A stretch of 56,562 nt of DNA, taken from Syntrophorhabdus sp. PtaB.Bin047 (GTDB taxonomy: Bacteria; Desulfobacterota; Syntrophorhabdia; Syntrophorhabdales; Syntrophorhabdaceae). Shown piece by piece: positions 40,568 to 49,862 of this stretch. The notes beneath the pieces are model-generated. The model saw only the letters and a program-made list of their open reading frames with translations. It was not told where the DNA came from and ran no database searches. The translations under genes and the position numbers were made by a program. Where the stretch lies: assembly GCA_002067235.1 (NCBI GenBank), contig MVQP01000010.1, positions 1 through 56,562 of the forward strand, given 5' to 3'. The stretch's first letter is position 1. The number at the start of each line of letters is the position of its first letter.

Positions 40568-40993
40568 CTACTGCCAGCTCGTCACGTCCGCGTCTTCGCC
40601 TTCTCCGCCGGGCGATCCGTCTCTCCCGTAGGAGAAGAGATCATATTCCCCGTGACTTCCCGGGGATTGGTAACTGTATGGTTTACCCCAGGGGTCATTG
40701 GGCAGGGCCTTCTTCAGGTAGGGTCCGTCCCAACCCTCCACTCCGGGGTTTACAACAAGCATGTTTAGGCCTTCCTGGGTGGTGGGATATCGTCCGACAT
40801 CAAGCCTCATCTGGTCCAGGGCCTGTCCGAGAAGCTCGATCTGGGCCTTCGCGGCGGCCTGTTTCCCCTTGCCCAGCTTGGGAAAGAGCCTCGGCGCCAC
40901 AAGGGCAGCGAGGAGGCCAACAATGACCATGACGACGAGAAGTTCGATGAGCGTGAAACCTTTCCTGTTCCGCCTGCCAAGGAGCTTTCTCAT
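40568..40993 (-). CDS. gspG: GspG major pseudopilin
   Basis: A 141-residue major pseudopilin with the processing site RKGFTLIELLVVMVIVGLLA (Glu+5 present). The calcium-loop region is characteristic: RYPTTQEGLNMLVVNPG, GPYLKKALPNDPWGKPY and YDLFSYGRDG, with acidic residues near the C-terminus. It is the first gene of the operon, 33 bases before gspD. GspG polymerises into the pseudopilus that pushes cargo through GspD. Confidence 0.95.
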   Translation of the reverse strand: MRKLLGRRNRKGFTLIELLVVMVIVGLLAALVAPRLFPKLGKGKQAAAKAQIELLGQALDQMRLDVGRYPTTQEGLNMLVVNPGVEGWDGPYLKKALPNDPWGKPYSYQSPGSHGEYDLFSYGRDGSPGGEGEDADVTSWQ

Positions 40994-41196
40994 TCAGGAC
41001 CCCCGGTATAACCTCCCGGGCGACCACGGGTCCGTCCCGGGAAACACTTCCTGACGCGCCAGCCTATATTTGCAGGATACAAGAAAGCTCTCCTTCTGTA
41101 TGTCATAGAAACGACAATTATCTTGTAGTGCATCCAACATGACCCGTGTCATCGGTTTCGATTACAATGCCCGATGAGAGGGCACGGAGAAGGGAT
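40994..41196 (-). other. Leader region of the T2SS operon
   Basis: This stretch should hold the gspG promoter, reading on the minus strand. I see an inverted repeat based on TCCCGGG near 41012-41042 and an AT-richer patch near 41060-41130, but no strong sigma-70 or sigma-54 promoter. The left part of the 415-base gap 40994-41408 is thus regulatory DNA of unclear type; the right part is the nonamer array. Confidence 0.4.
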
Positions 41197-41375
41197 AGGA
41201 CTAATAGGAATAATAGGACCTATGGGACCTATAGGACAAATAGGACGCGTAGGACATATAGGACTTTTCAGGCCGGTGTTGGCCGACCGGCACACACTAT
41301 GGGTCCTATAGGTCCTATTTCGTCCTATAGGTCTTATATGTCCTCTTGGTCCTATTTCTCCTATTGGTCCTATCA
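41197..41375. repeat. Inverted nonamer array with GC-rich apex
   Basis: Eight forward units in exact nine-base register run from 41197 to 41268 (AGGACTAAT, AGGAATAAT, AGGACCTAT, GGGACCTAT, AGGACAAAT, AGGACGCGT, AGGACATAT, AGGACTTTT). A 34-base spacer with a GCCGGT/ACCGGC hairpin follows. Eight reverse units (GTCCTATAG, GTCCTATTT and so on) run from 41303 to 41375, with one extra base. The array lies between the T2SS operon and the sigma-54 regulator. Confidence 0.9.
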
Positions 41376-41408
41376 TCCCCTGCTCCTCGGTCCCTGCCTC
41401 TTCCTCTC

Positions 41409-42782
<1,374 letters not shown>

Positions 42783-42791
42783 AGATCTCTC

Positions 42792-43325
42792 CTATCTTTT
42801 CTCTTCTCTCTTCTTCTCCTCGATCTCGATATCCACCTTCTTTGATTGCTCTATGATCTGTTTCAGCCGGGCGATCTCCTGAAGGGCCTCCGAGGAAGCC
42901 CGCTTGAGCTTCATGTTCTCCTCGAGCACTTCCGTCCATGTCCTGGCCTGCTCCTTCAGGGGGCTGTACGGGAACTCCCTGACCAGCCGTTTGAAGAAGG
43001 CGACGGACCGTTGATAGTCCCTGTTCTGGTTCCCGGGATGGGCAAAGACGAGGCCCATGATGAAGAGCGCCTCGTCTCCATGAGCAAGGCCCGCCGGTCC
43101 GGTCAGGACCCTCTCCGACACCATCAGGGACAGCTGGTAATTTCCCCGGTCAAGGAGCCTTCGCGCCTCATCAAGGTCCCGGCGCGCATCGGAAACCCCC
43201 TGCGGGGCCCTGTCCGGCCCCTCGGCCGCCTTCTCCGGCACCGCGCAGCCGAAGGCCGCGAGATACATCACAAAGGCAATACAAAGAGAAACGTGGTTCC
43301 CTCTCCCGGTTCGCTCTGTGCCCAC
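42792..43325 (-). CDS. QseG-like outer-membrane lipoprotein
   Basis: A 177-residue lipoprotein with lipobox LAAFGC at about residue 27, then a helical, TPR-like domain (ARRDLDEARRLLDRGNYQLS, VSERVLTG, DYQRSVAFFKRLVREFPYSP) and a Lys/Glu-rich C-terminal coiled coil. In E. coli the intervening QseG interacts with the kinase QseE/GlrK and activates signalling; similarity here rests on position and topology more than on sequence. The GTG at 43325 has GGAGG six bases upstream and overlaps the kinase gene by 58 bases; later starts would destroy the signal peptide. Confidence 0.7.
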   Translation of the reverse strand: MGTERTGRGNHVSLCIAFVMYLAAFGCAVPEKAAEGPDRAPQGVSDARRDLDEARRLLDRGNYQLSLMVSERVLTGPAGLAHGDEALFIMGLVFAHPGNQNRDYQRSVAFFKRLVREFPYSPLKEQARTWTEVLEENMKLKRASSEALQEIARLKQIIEQSKKVDIEIEEKKREEKR

Positions 43326-44719
43326 ACCTTACCTCCATGCGCTGTGATGATATGCTTCACGAAAGCCAGGCCCAACCCCGTGCCCTTTATGGACCCCGGG
43401 GCCTGTCCCGGTGATTGGTGGAACTTCTCGAAGATCGTTTCAAGGTTCTTCTTTGGAATGCCCGGCCCTGTGTCCCGTATGGAGAATTCCATGGTGCGAT
43501 CCCTGCGGCCTGCCTTTATCGCTATCTTCCCGCTCTCGGGCGTGAATTTGACCGCATTCCCCAGCAGGTTCCTGAGGGCCTGCAGGATCCTTTCCCGGTC
43601 CAGCTGAAGGGGAGGGATCTCACCCTCGTCGCCTGTATCCACCTCGATGGAGATCTGCTTGGCCTCCACGAGGGGGGTCATCTCGACGACAACACGCCGG
43701 ATCAGGGACTGGATGCTCTCCTTGCCGAATGTGAAGGGCATCATCCCTGCTTCCATTTTTGAAAGTTCCAGGAGCGAGTTCACGAGGTCGATGAGCCTGT
43801 TCGTCTCTTCAGACAGTATCGCGAAGAGCCTTTTCTGCTTGTCCGGTATCGGGCCGCCCGCTCCGTCGCGAAGCAGGCTGATGCCCTGTTTTATGGAGGC
43901 GAGAGGAGTGCGCAGCTCATGGGACATGGTGGCAAAGAAGCCGGATTTCATTGTATCGACCTCCTTGAGCTTCTCGCACATTATGTTCACGGCTCCGGCC
44001 AGTTCCGCGACCTCACGGGGAGAGCCGATGTCGAGGTTCCCCTCGAAGACACCGCGGGAGATCTCCCGCGTCTTGGCCATAAGGACCTTCAGCGGCTTCG
44101 TGATGCTTCTCGTGCTGACGAGGGAACCCAGGATGACGATGAGCACCGCGGCGGCAAACATCAGGATCGACAGACGCTGTGCCGAGCCGGTGATCTCCTG
44201 TATCCTGTTCATCCGCTCGTAAATGTCCGTGGTGTAAGAGCTCTCCAGGGCCTTCAACGCATCGAGGGCCCGTCCCACGGCCTCTTCCTTCCGTTGCCCG
44301 TATTCACTCCTGTTGTACGGCCGGTTGGCCCTTACCAGCTCTATCTCCTCGTTGACGAGGGATATGTACTGCCCGTATTCCGACCGCACCCGGGCAAGGG
44401 CGACTGCGTTCGGAGAGGTGCCGACGATTTGCGACACCTGGGAGAGATACCCCTCGAAGGCCTTCTGGCCCGAGACCATTTGCTCCACAAAGATCGGGTC
44501 GCCCGTGATCACGTGTTTCTTTTCCGATCCCACGTGGGAGAGAAGAGAATCGACAAGCTTCTGCTTGAGGTTCACGACCCGCTGATCGACGTTGAAGATG
44601 ATACCGACCTCGACATTCACCTGGCGGAGCCTCAAGACCGTGTACGCGCTTATAGCGCCCAGGATCAGAATGATGGTGATATATCCGAGGAACAGTCTGG
44701 AAAATATGCTCAACCGCAT
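43268..44719 (-). CDS. Membrane sensor histidine kinase (GlrK/QseE-like)
   Basis: A 483-residue kinase with two membrane helices (about 9-29 and 183-205) flanking a periplasmic helical four-helix-bundle-like sensor (30-180). A HAMP domain (about 205-258), HisKA H-box FFATMSHELRTPLASIKQG and HATPase with NLLGNAVKFTPESGK, DTGPGIPKKNLETIFEKF and GTGLGLAFVKHII follow. It is the first gene of the triad with the QseG-like lipoprotein and sigma-54 regulator. Envelope stress or cell-wall precursor status is the likely signal by analogy with GlrK. Confidence 0.9.
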   Translation of the reverse strand: MRLSIFSRLFLGYITIILILGAISAYTVLRLRQVNVEVGIIFNVDQRVVNLKQKLVDSLLSHVGSEKKHVITGDPIFVEQMVSGQKAFEGYLSQVSQIVGTSPNAVALARVRSEYGQYISLVNEEIELVRANRPYNRSEYGQRKEEAVGRALDALKALESSYTTDIYERMNRIQEITGSAQRLSILMFAAAVLIVILGSLVSTRSITKPLKVLMAKTREISRGVFEGNLDIGSPREVAELAGAVNIMCEKLKEVDTMKSGFFATMSHELRTPLASIKQGISLLRDGAGGPIPDKQKRLFAILSEETNRLIDLVNSLLELSKMEAGMMPFTFGKESIQSLIRRVVVEMTPLVEAKQISIEVDTGDEGEIPPLQLDRERILQALRNLLGNAVKFTPESGKIAIKAGRRDRTMEFSIRDTGPGIPKKNLETIFEKFHQSPGQAPGSIKGTGLGLAFVKHIITAHGGKVWAQSEPGEGTTFLFVLPL

Positions 44720-44854
44720 GGGACAACCCTAACAGCCGGGGCCTTGCCCGCTTTGACACCGGGCCGGGCGACCGGTCTCAATCAGGTACCTGATGGTCCG
44801 CCGGGACAATATGCGACCTGACCGGGGAGGAGGGAGTGAAGGAAATATCCTGCA

Positions 44855-44868
44855 GTCAGAATTCTGAC
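44855..44868. promoter_or_regulatory. Palindromic upstream activator-type site
   Basis: GTCAGAATTCTGAC is a perfect 14-base palindrome about 100 bases upstream of the sigma-54 promoter, a typical distance for an enhancer-binding-protein site. It contains GTC and GAC half-sites like those of the E. coli GlrR target (TGTC-N10-GACA), but with an eight-base spacer. It lies in the divergent gap between the kinase gene and the exported-protein gene. Confidence 0.5.
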
Positions 44869-44963
44869 ATGGAGGAAAAACCCTGCATCTGAAGCCTTAC
44901 AGACAAGCTGCGGAAACATGTCATTACCTTTAACTTCAACAGTATAGCACATTTTCATACCCC

Positions 44964-44980
44964 GGGGCACAGCTTTTGCT
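44964..44980 (+). promoter_or_regulatory. Sigma-54 promoter of the exported InlB-repeat protein
   Basis: The sequence GGGGCACAGCTTTTGCT carries GG and GC dinucleotides exactly ten bases apart, with CAC and TTGCT matching the -24/-12 consensus (TGGCACG-N4-TTGCW) except for the first T and final G. Transcription would begin near 44992 and give a 56-base leader ahead of the strong SD AGGAGG (45037-45042). The rest of the 328-base gap shows no other gene or riboswitch signature. Confidence 0.65.
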
Positions 44981-45047
44981 CTTCTCGGGGCAGCGATCGA
45001 AACTTGGCCAGTCGATTCGGCACGTACTAAATCTTCAGGAGGTTTCA

Positions 45048-46607
45048 ATGTATCACCAGGGCAACGGGAGTAGAAGCAAGCTCTTTTCTCTCTTTTTCAT
45101 TCTCGTTATGTGCTGTCTTTTCCTGGGAGCGTCCGCTCTCCATCCTTCGGCGCGGGCCGGGGCGGCAGGCGTAACACTCGGCTGGGACGCGTCTGCGGGC
45201 GTTTCGGGATACAAGATATACAGGGGAACGGCCAGCGGCAGCTACACGACAAGCGTCGATGTCGGGAACACCACGAGTTACACCCTTTCGGACCTTGCGA
45301 GCGGAACCACGTACTACTTCGCCGTAACCGCCTACGACTCATCGAAGGAGGAGAGCGGTTACTCCAATGAGGTAAGCTACGCGGGCGGCAGTTCGTGCAC
45401 CTATTCGATCTCACCGTCCAGCGCCTCCTTTACCAGCAGCGGCGGTACGGGGACCATCACGGTCACGGCCGCGAGCGGTTGTACCTGGAGTGCGTCGACG
45501 GGGGTATCCTGGGCCACGATCTCATCTGGTACGAGCGGGACGGGCAACGGCACCGTGACGTACTCGGTTGCGGCCAACACGGGATCAGCAAGGACAGCGG
45601 CCTTTACGGTGGCGGGACAGACATTCTCCATTTCCCAGGCAGCGGCGACATCGACCACCACCTACACGCTCACACTCGCCACGGCAGGAACGGGCTCGGG
45701 GACCATCACATCGAACCCGTCAGGGACGGTGTTCGCGTCGGGCACCGCGGTGACCATCACGGCCGCGCCTGACTCCGGCTCCACCTTCACCGGATGGGGC
45801 GGCGACTGCGCCTTTGCGGGCACATCTACGACCTGCAGCGGCAAGATGACGAGGAACATAAGCGTCACGGCCAATTTCACCAGGAGCGTGACCACCACAT
45901 ACCATACCATCAGCGCGTCAGCGGGGACGGGGGGTTCCATATCACCGTCGGGCAGCGTGAGCGTGAGCTCGGGCTCCAGCAAATCCTTCACGATAACACC
46001 CTCCTCGGGTTACACGATAAGCGACGTGACGGTCGACGGCCAGTCCGTGGGTGCCGTCAGCTCCTACACGTTCTCCAACGTCACGGCCAACCACACCATC
46101 GCCGCGACCTTTACACAGTCCGGCACCAGCACCACAACTTACACCCTGACAGCCACCACGGCGGGAACGGGCTCGGGAACTATCACGGTGAATCCATCGG
46201 GGACGGTGTTCGCATCGGGCACCGCGGTGACCCTTACAGCCGCACCTGACTCCAATTCGGTCTTCGCCGGATGGGGCGGCGATTGCGCTTTCGCGGGAAC
46301 GTCCACGACCTGCAACGGCAAGATGACGAGGAACATAAACGTCACGGCGACCTTCAACGCCAGGACGACGACCTCATCCTACACCATCAGCGCCTATGCG
46401 GGATACGGGGGCACCATATCGCCGTCGGGCAGCGTGAGCGTGAGCTCGGGCTCCGGCAAGTCCTTCACGATCGCACCGAAAACAGGTTTCTCCATCAGGT
46501 ACGTCCTCGTTGACGGAGTGAACGTGGGCGCCGTGAGTTCCTACACCTTTTCCAATGTGACGGCAAACCACACCATACGGGCGTACTTCAAGTACGGTTA
46601 CTATTGA
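45048..46607 (+). CDS. Exported multi-domain protein with FN3, BACON-like and InlB-type repeats
   Basis: About 519 residues. A signal peptide (about 10-38) is followed by a fibronectin type III domain (VTLGWDASAGVSGYKIYRG), a BACON-like domain (CTYSISPSSASFTSSGGTG) and two copies of a pair. The first element of the pair resembles a Gly/Thr-rich beta domain with GWGGDCAFAGTSTTC; the second is a divergent InlB B-repeat (GGSISPSGSVSVSSGSS). Two Cys in each first element may form disulfides. No anchor or catalytic site is visible, so it is probably a secreted adhesin or glycan-binding protein. The ATG at 45048 has a perfect SD. A sigma-54 promoter lies upstream. Confidence 0.78.
   Translation: MYHQGNGSRSKLFSLFFILVMCCLFLGASALHPSARAGAAGVTLGWDASAGVSGYKIYRGTASGSYTTSVDVGNTTSYTLSDLASGTTYYFAVTAYDSSKEESGYSNEVSYAGGSSCTYSISPSSASFTSSGGTGTITVTAASGCTWSASTGVSWATISSGTSGTGNGTVTYSVAANTGSARTAAFTVAGQTFSISQAAATSTTTYTLTLATAGTGSGTITSNPSGTVFASGTAVTITAAPDSGSTFTGWGGDCAFAGTSTTCSGKMTRNISVTANFTRSVTTTYHTISASAGTGGSISPSGSVSVSSGSSKSFTITPSSGYTISDVTVDGQSVGAVSSYTFSNVTANHTIAATFTQSGTSTTTYTLTATTAGTGSGTITVNPSGTVFASGTAVTLTAAPDSNSVFAGWGGDCAFAGTSTTCNGKMTRNINVTATFNARTTTSSYTISAYAGYGGTISPSGSVSVSSGSGKSFTIAPKTGFSIRYVLVDGVNVGAVSSYTFSNVTANHTIRAYFKYGYY
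45663..46591 (+). repeat. Internal duplication in the exported protein gene
   Basis: The segment 45663-46113 recurs at 46140-46591, in frame and offset by 477 bases. The copies differ at scattered, mostly third, positions, so the duplication is recent enough to be obvious in DNA but has diverged. Copy number could vary between strains by unequal recombination. Confidence 0.8.
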
Positions 46608-46653
46608 GACAGGACTCGTGAAATATCGCGTGGGGATGTCGACCACCATGAAC

Positions 46654-46709
46654 TATAATAGAAGTATGGTCCTCGCGGGTGTCTGTGGAACCTTCCCCGG
46701 CACACCCGC
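46654..46709 (+). promoter_or_regulatory. Candidate -10 element and leader hairpin before the second exported gene
   Basis: A perfect TATAAT lies at 46654-46659 but without a good -35 element. Downstream, GCGGGTGT (46675-46682) and ACACCCGC (46702-46709) form an eight-base-pair stem with a 19-base loop. Both lie in the 169-base gap between the two exported-protein genes. Confidence 0.35.
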
Positions 46710-46776
46710 AGGACGACCGGACGGAACAACGCCGGACCGGCAACGCAGCACCGAGACAAAGCAAGGAGGCAAGCAA

Positions 46777-47616
46777 GTGAAAAAGATCATATCAGGAATG
46801 GCGGTATTGTTACTGCTCGCTATAAGCCAGACGGGTCACGGGACTGTGATCTGGCAGGAAAGCTTCGACAATTTCACCAAAGACTACAACTGCAGTCTAG
46901 CGGACTGCTCTGTTAACCCGGGCCTGCCCACGGGGTACAGCGGGTTCGGTTCCAACACCCTTTGCAGGAACTACGGCAACCCCAATACCCAGATCATCGG
47001 AGACGCCGAGAGATCCAACCCTGGCACGACGAACAAGAGGGGCTTTCGCATCAACCTTGAAGAGCAGTGCTGGCCAACGGGAGAGAACATCCTCGTGAAG
47101 GACCTGGGCAAGAATTACACCCTTCTCTACCTGCGCTGGTACCAGAGAGACTCCACAAAGTCCTTCGAGCACTTCCAGAAGCTCTTCCGGTTGAAACAGT
47201 CCAATGGACAGATCCTTATCCCCGAGTTCATGATAAACGGAAGCAACATTCAGATGAATCTCTGGGACGCACAAAGCACCAGCAACCATTTCTTCACCGG
47301 ATACAATCTTAACACCCATTATACTCCCGGCACGTGGGTCTGCTACGAGATCAAGATCGACCTTGTCAACAAAAAGGCTGAGTTCTGGGTCAACGGCGTC
47401 TCCAAGGGAACGCTGAACGCCACATGGTGGCCCGATGGCTGGTATATAAGATACATCGAGATCGGCGGCAACCAGTACGGGCATACCTGGGCGTATCCAA
47501 AGGAGGAGTTTAGGGACTACGATGACATCGTCGTCGCCGATTCGTACGTCGGTCCTGCGGGAGCACCCGCGTCCGAGGTCCCCGCGCCGACGAACCTCAG
47601 GATAGTGAGCCAGTAG
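46777..47616 (+). CDS. Exported jelly-roll-like protein, unknown function
   Basis: About 279 residues with a clear signal peptide (VKKIISGMAVLLLLAISQTG, cleavage near GHG-TV). The mature part is Asn/Trp/Tyr-rich with four Cys near the N-terminus (CSLADCSVNPG, NTLCRN, EEQCWP). A concanavalin/LamG-like beta-sandwich is suggested by LLYLRWYQRDS, WVCYEIKIDLVNKKAEFWVN and DYDDIVVADSY. Such folds occur in polysaccharide lyases and glycan-binding domains. The GTG at 46777 has the SD AGGAGG. Proximity to the T2SS operon makes it a candidate T2SS substrate. It ends before the strong terminator at 47642. Confidence 0.7.
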   Translation: MKKIISGMAVLLLLAISQTGHGTVIWQESFDNFTKDYNCSLADCSVNPGLPTGYSGFGSNTLCRNYGNPNTQIIGDAERSNPGTTNKRGFRINLEEQCWPTGENILVKDLGKNYTLLYLRWYQRDSTKSFEHFQKLFRLKQSNGQILIPEFMINGSNIQMNLWDAQSTSNHFFTGYNLNTHYTPGTWVCYEIKIDLVNKKAEFWVNGVSKGTLNATWWPDGWYIRYIEIGGNQYGHTWAYPKEEFRDYDDIVVADSYVGPAGAPASEVPAPTNLRIVSQ

Positions 47617-47641
47617 CAGGGACGTTCCACCCTTAGAAAAC

Positions 47642-47697
47642 GACCGGGGCTGCACCCCTTCGCCTTTCCTCCGGCCCGGTGCAGCCCCGGTCTTTTT
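47642..47697. terminator. Strong bidirectional intrinsic terminator
   Basis: GACCGGGGCTGCACC (47642-47656) and GGTGCAGCCCCGGTC (47678-47692) form a perfect 15-base-pair stem with a 21-base loop. TTTTT follows on the plus strand, and on the minus strand the stem is followed by GTTTTC. It lies between convergent genes ending at 47616 and 47773 and should stop transcription from both sides. Confidence 0.92.
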
Positions 47698-47772
47698 CAC
47701 CTTCCGGGTTTCCCCGGTCCCATACTCTCATCTCCCGTCTCCCTGAGCACATTGCAGCTTTTGAAGGAACCA

Positions 47773-48570
47773 TCATTTTCTCACCTTGATCAGGAGGCCA
47801 TGGGAGAACCACCTGCACAACCGCCTGTGCCTACCCCTGAACATGAGCTTGCCCATCCTGACGGACAACCGCGGCAGGAGGATGTCCGCGAATGGAAGCC
47901 GGAAATCGTAGTGCTCGATATCGAGGACCTCAAGGCCGCTCAAGGCAATATCATCGAGGAACCTCTTCCGCGAAGAAAAATTGAATTCGAAATCCAGTCC
48001 GTCGTATCTCTTCATACCGATAAGGGTCTTCAGCCGGTGGTAGAGGGGAACGAACGCCCGGTACAGTGCCGGCCATCGTATGTTGTTGACCTGGATGACG
48101 GCGATACCGCCGGGCTTGAGGACCCTCAGGATCTCCGACAGGACACCCCTGTGGTCCCTGACATAGCACATAAGGCCGATGGACAGGACCATGTCCATGC
48201 GATTACCGGAGATACAAATCCTGGAGGCATCGCTCACCACGAAGTGAGGAGCCGCGGCGCATGTCGCCGTCGATGCGGCACGTCTCGCTTCCCGTATCAT
48301 CTCCATCGAAAGGTCGGCGCTTAAGACCTCGTGTCCTTTCTGCAACAGGTCCCGGGTGAGGATCCCCGGTCCGCATCCGACGTCGAGGACCCGCCCCGGC
48401 GGCACGTCGGCCATCGCGAGAACGATCTGCCTGCGCGTGACGTAGGCCAACCCTTCACAGGTCTCCCGGTGATACCTGTCGGCCCGGTATCGTGAGGCAT
48501 CGGCGTCATGGAAATCCTTCACCCGGTGGAGATGGTCGCGGTCAGCGGCCGCCCGGTTTTCCGCTATCAT
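47773..48570 (-). CDS. Class I SAM-dependent methyltransferase
   Basis: About 265 residues. The SAM-binding motif I is RVLDVGCGPGILTRDLLQKG, followed by acidic motif SADLSMEMIREARRA and a Methyltransf_11/25-type core (LSIGLMCYVRDHRGVLSEIL, RVLKPGGIAVIQVNN). The C-terminal region (about 200-265) is basic and helical. The ATG at 48570 has AGGAGGGG upstream; the open frame continues further but through sequence antisense to the coding of its neighbour. It is the last gene of the polysaccharide cluster. A sugar or lipid methyl transfer in surface-glycan synthesis is the likely role. Confidence 0.85.
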   Translation of the reverse strand: MIAENRAAADRDHLHRVKDFHDADASRYRADRYHRETCEGLAYVTRRQIVLAMADVPPGRVLDVGCGPGILTRDLLQKGHEVLSADLSMEMIREARRAASTATCAAAPHFVVSDASRICISGNRMDMVLSIGLMCYVRDHRGVLSEILRVLKPGGIAVIQVNNIRWPALYRAFVPLYHRLKTLIGMKRYDGLDFEFNFSSRKRFLDDIALSGLEVLDIEHYDFRLPFADILLPRLSVRMGKLMFRGRHRRLCRWFSHGLLIKVRK

Positions 48571-48608
48571 GTTCCCCTCCTCTCTCAGTGCCAGCGCATC
48601 CGCCGGTT

Positions 48609-49799
48609 TCACAGCCTGCCCGACCTTCCCCATTGTCCTGTTTTCCTTCCCGATATTCCCAAAAGATCGATGCAGCCCTTCCACACGAGGAAGAGCGGCG
48701 CGAAACCCACGGCGTGGAGGAACTTCAAGACCGGCATCCCCGTGAGGTAGACCCCGCTGGCGAAGTAGGCTGCTTCCATCGTCATGAGAAGGGCGAGCCA
48801 GAGCACTACGAAAGGCACGGGGATGAAACAGTGCGTCACAAGACCGGCGGCCAGCGCGCCGGCCGTCATGTTCACCATGAGCGACAAGTTTGGCAGAATG
48901 AGGGGGAAAGAGGCGTCCACAACCCTGTAGTTTCGCGTTTTCAAGCCTCTCATGAAGAGCGTCAGGCCATATCGCCTCGCCACCTCGAAGCGTCCCGCCG
49001 ACCAGCGGAGCCGCTGTCCCGAGGCATGCCTCAACCCCCTCGATTCCTGGTGATAGAGCCGGGAATTCGCCGCGAACCCCACGATCTCGCCGCTCGCCAC
49101 GAGTTTCGCGTAGTACTCGTAATCCTCGGCCATCGTTCCCGTCACCCAGGGATGCTCCGTGAGGAGCCGCGTCGTGAAACACATGCCGTTCCCCATGAGG
49201 TACGATGACAGGCCGATCCGGTGCTTGACGTGATGATAGAGCTCGTTGTTGATCGTCCTCGAAAGGTGGATGACCCCCGTGAAGGCCGTATCATGGGAGT
49301 TGGCAAGACAGTTGTTGCACTGGACGGCGCTTCTTCCCTCGTCGAGGACCTCGTCGAGGCCATGGAAGAACCCGGGGTCGATGAGGTTGTCCGCGTCGGC
49401 GATGACAACGGCGTCGAATGCATCGAGGTCGACCTGCTTCAGGGCCCACTCTATGGCAAAACCCTTGCCCTTCCTTGACGCGTCGTTTCTCTCGAGGACC
49501 CTGGCATGGTGCTGCCCGGCGATCCCGGCCGTCCCGTCAGTGCAGTTGTCCGCGATGACACAGGCCTCGAAGCAACCCGGGTCGTAGTCCACCCGGGCAA
49601 GGCTCGCCAGGACCCTTCCTATCACGGCCTCCTCGTTGTGGGCCGGTATGAGGACGAGGTACCGCCGCGTCCCGTGAGCGACGGCCTTTTGTCTGTCCCT
49701 CGTCACGAAATACGCGACGGCAAGGAAAACGTGATAGAGAACGCTGAAGCTAAGATAGACAAGAGGGGGAATCCACAAGAGCAGGATAATTGACTTCAC
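48609..49799 (-). CDS. Membrane-bound family 2 glycosyltransferase
   Basis: A 396-residue processive-type GT2. An N-terminal membrane helix (about 5-32) precedes the GT-A domain: YLVLIPAHNEEAVIGRVLAS, IADNCTDGTAG, the metal motif VVIADADNLIDPGFFHG, EDYEYYAKL and the acceptor-site QRLRW. Two to three membrane helices follow near 300-365. This layout matches hyaluronan/poly-GlcNAc-like synthases and related chain-elongating enzymes. It is in the minus-strand cluster, between the epimerase fusion gene (63-base gap) and the methyltransferase gene. Confidence 0.88.
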   Translation of the reverse strand: MKSIILLLWIPPLVYLSFSVLYHVFLAVAYFVTRDRQKAVAHGTRRYLVLIPAHNEEAVIGRVLASLARVDYDPGCFEACVIADNCTDGTAGIAGQHHARVLERNDASRKGKGFAIEWALKQVDLDAFDAVVIADADNLIDPGFFHGLDEVLDEGRSAVQCNNCLANSHDTAFTGVIHLSRTINNELYHHVKHRIGLSSYLMGNGMCFTTRLLTEHPWVTGTMAEDYEYYAKLVASGEIVGFAANSRLYHQESRGLRHASGQRLRWSAGRFEVARRYGLTLFMRGLKTRNYRVVDASFPLILPNLSLMVNMTAGALAAGLVTHCFIPVPFVVLWLALLMTMEAAYFASGVYLTGMPVLKFLHAVGFAPLFLVWKGCIDLLGISGRKTGQWGRSGRL

Positions 49800-49838
49800 T
49801 CGGCCAACCTCCGGGGGACCGTTCTACCTTCCGCAGTT

Positions 49839-49862
49839 CCCATCACCCATGACCCATCACCC
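49839..49862. repeat. Heptamer array in the polysaccharide cluster
   Basis: CCCATCA, CCCATGA and CCCATCA run in exact seven-base register at 49839-49859, followed by a partial unit. The array fills the short gap between the GT2 gene and the oxidoreductase-epimerase gene and runs up to the latter's stop codon. Confidence 0.65.

Noticed and set aside
41197..41375. CRISPR array
   Set aside because: Units are nine bases, contiguous without spacers and mutually degenerate; no cas gene is in the window.
44981..45047. Cyclic-di-GMP riboswitch before the exported protein gene
   Set aside because: The leader is only about 56 bases and lacks the conserved GEMM core and tetraloop-receptor pattern.
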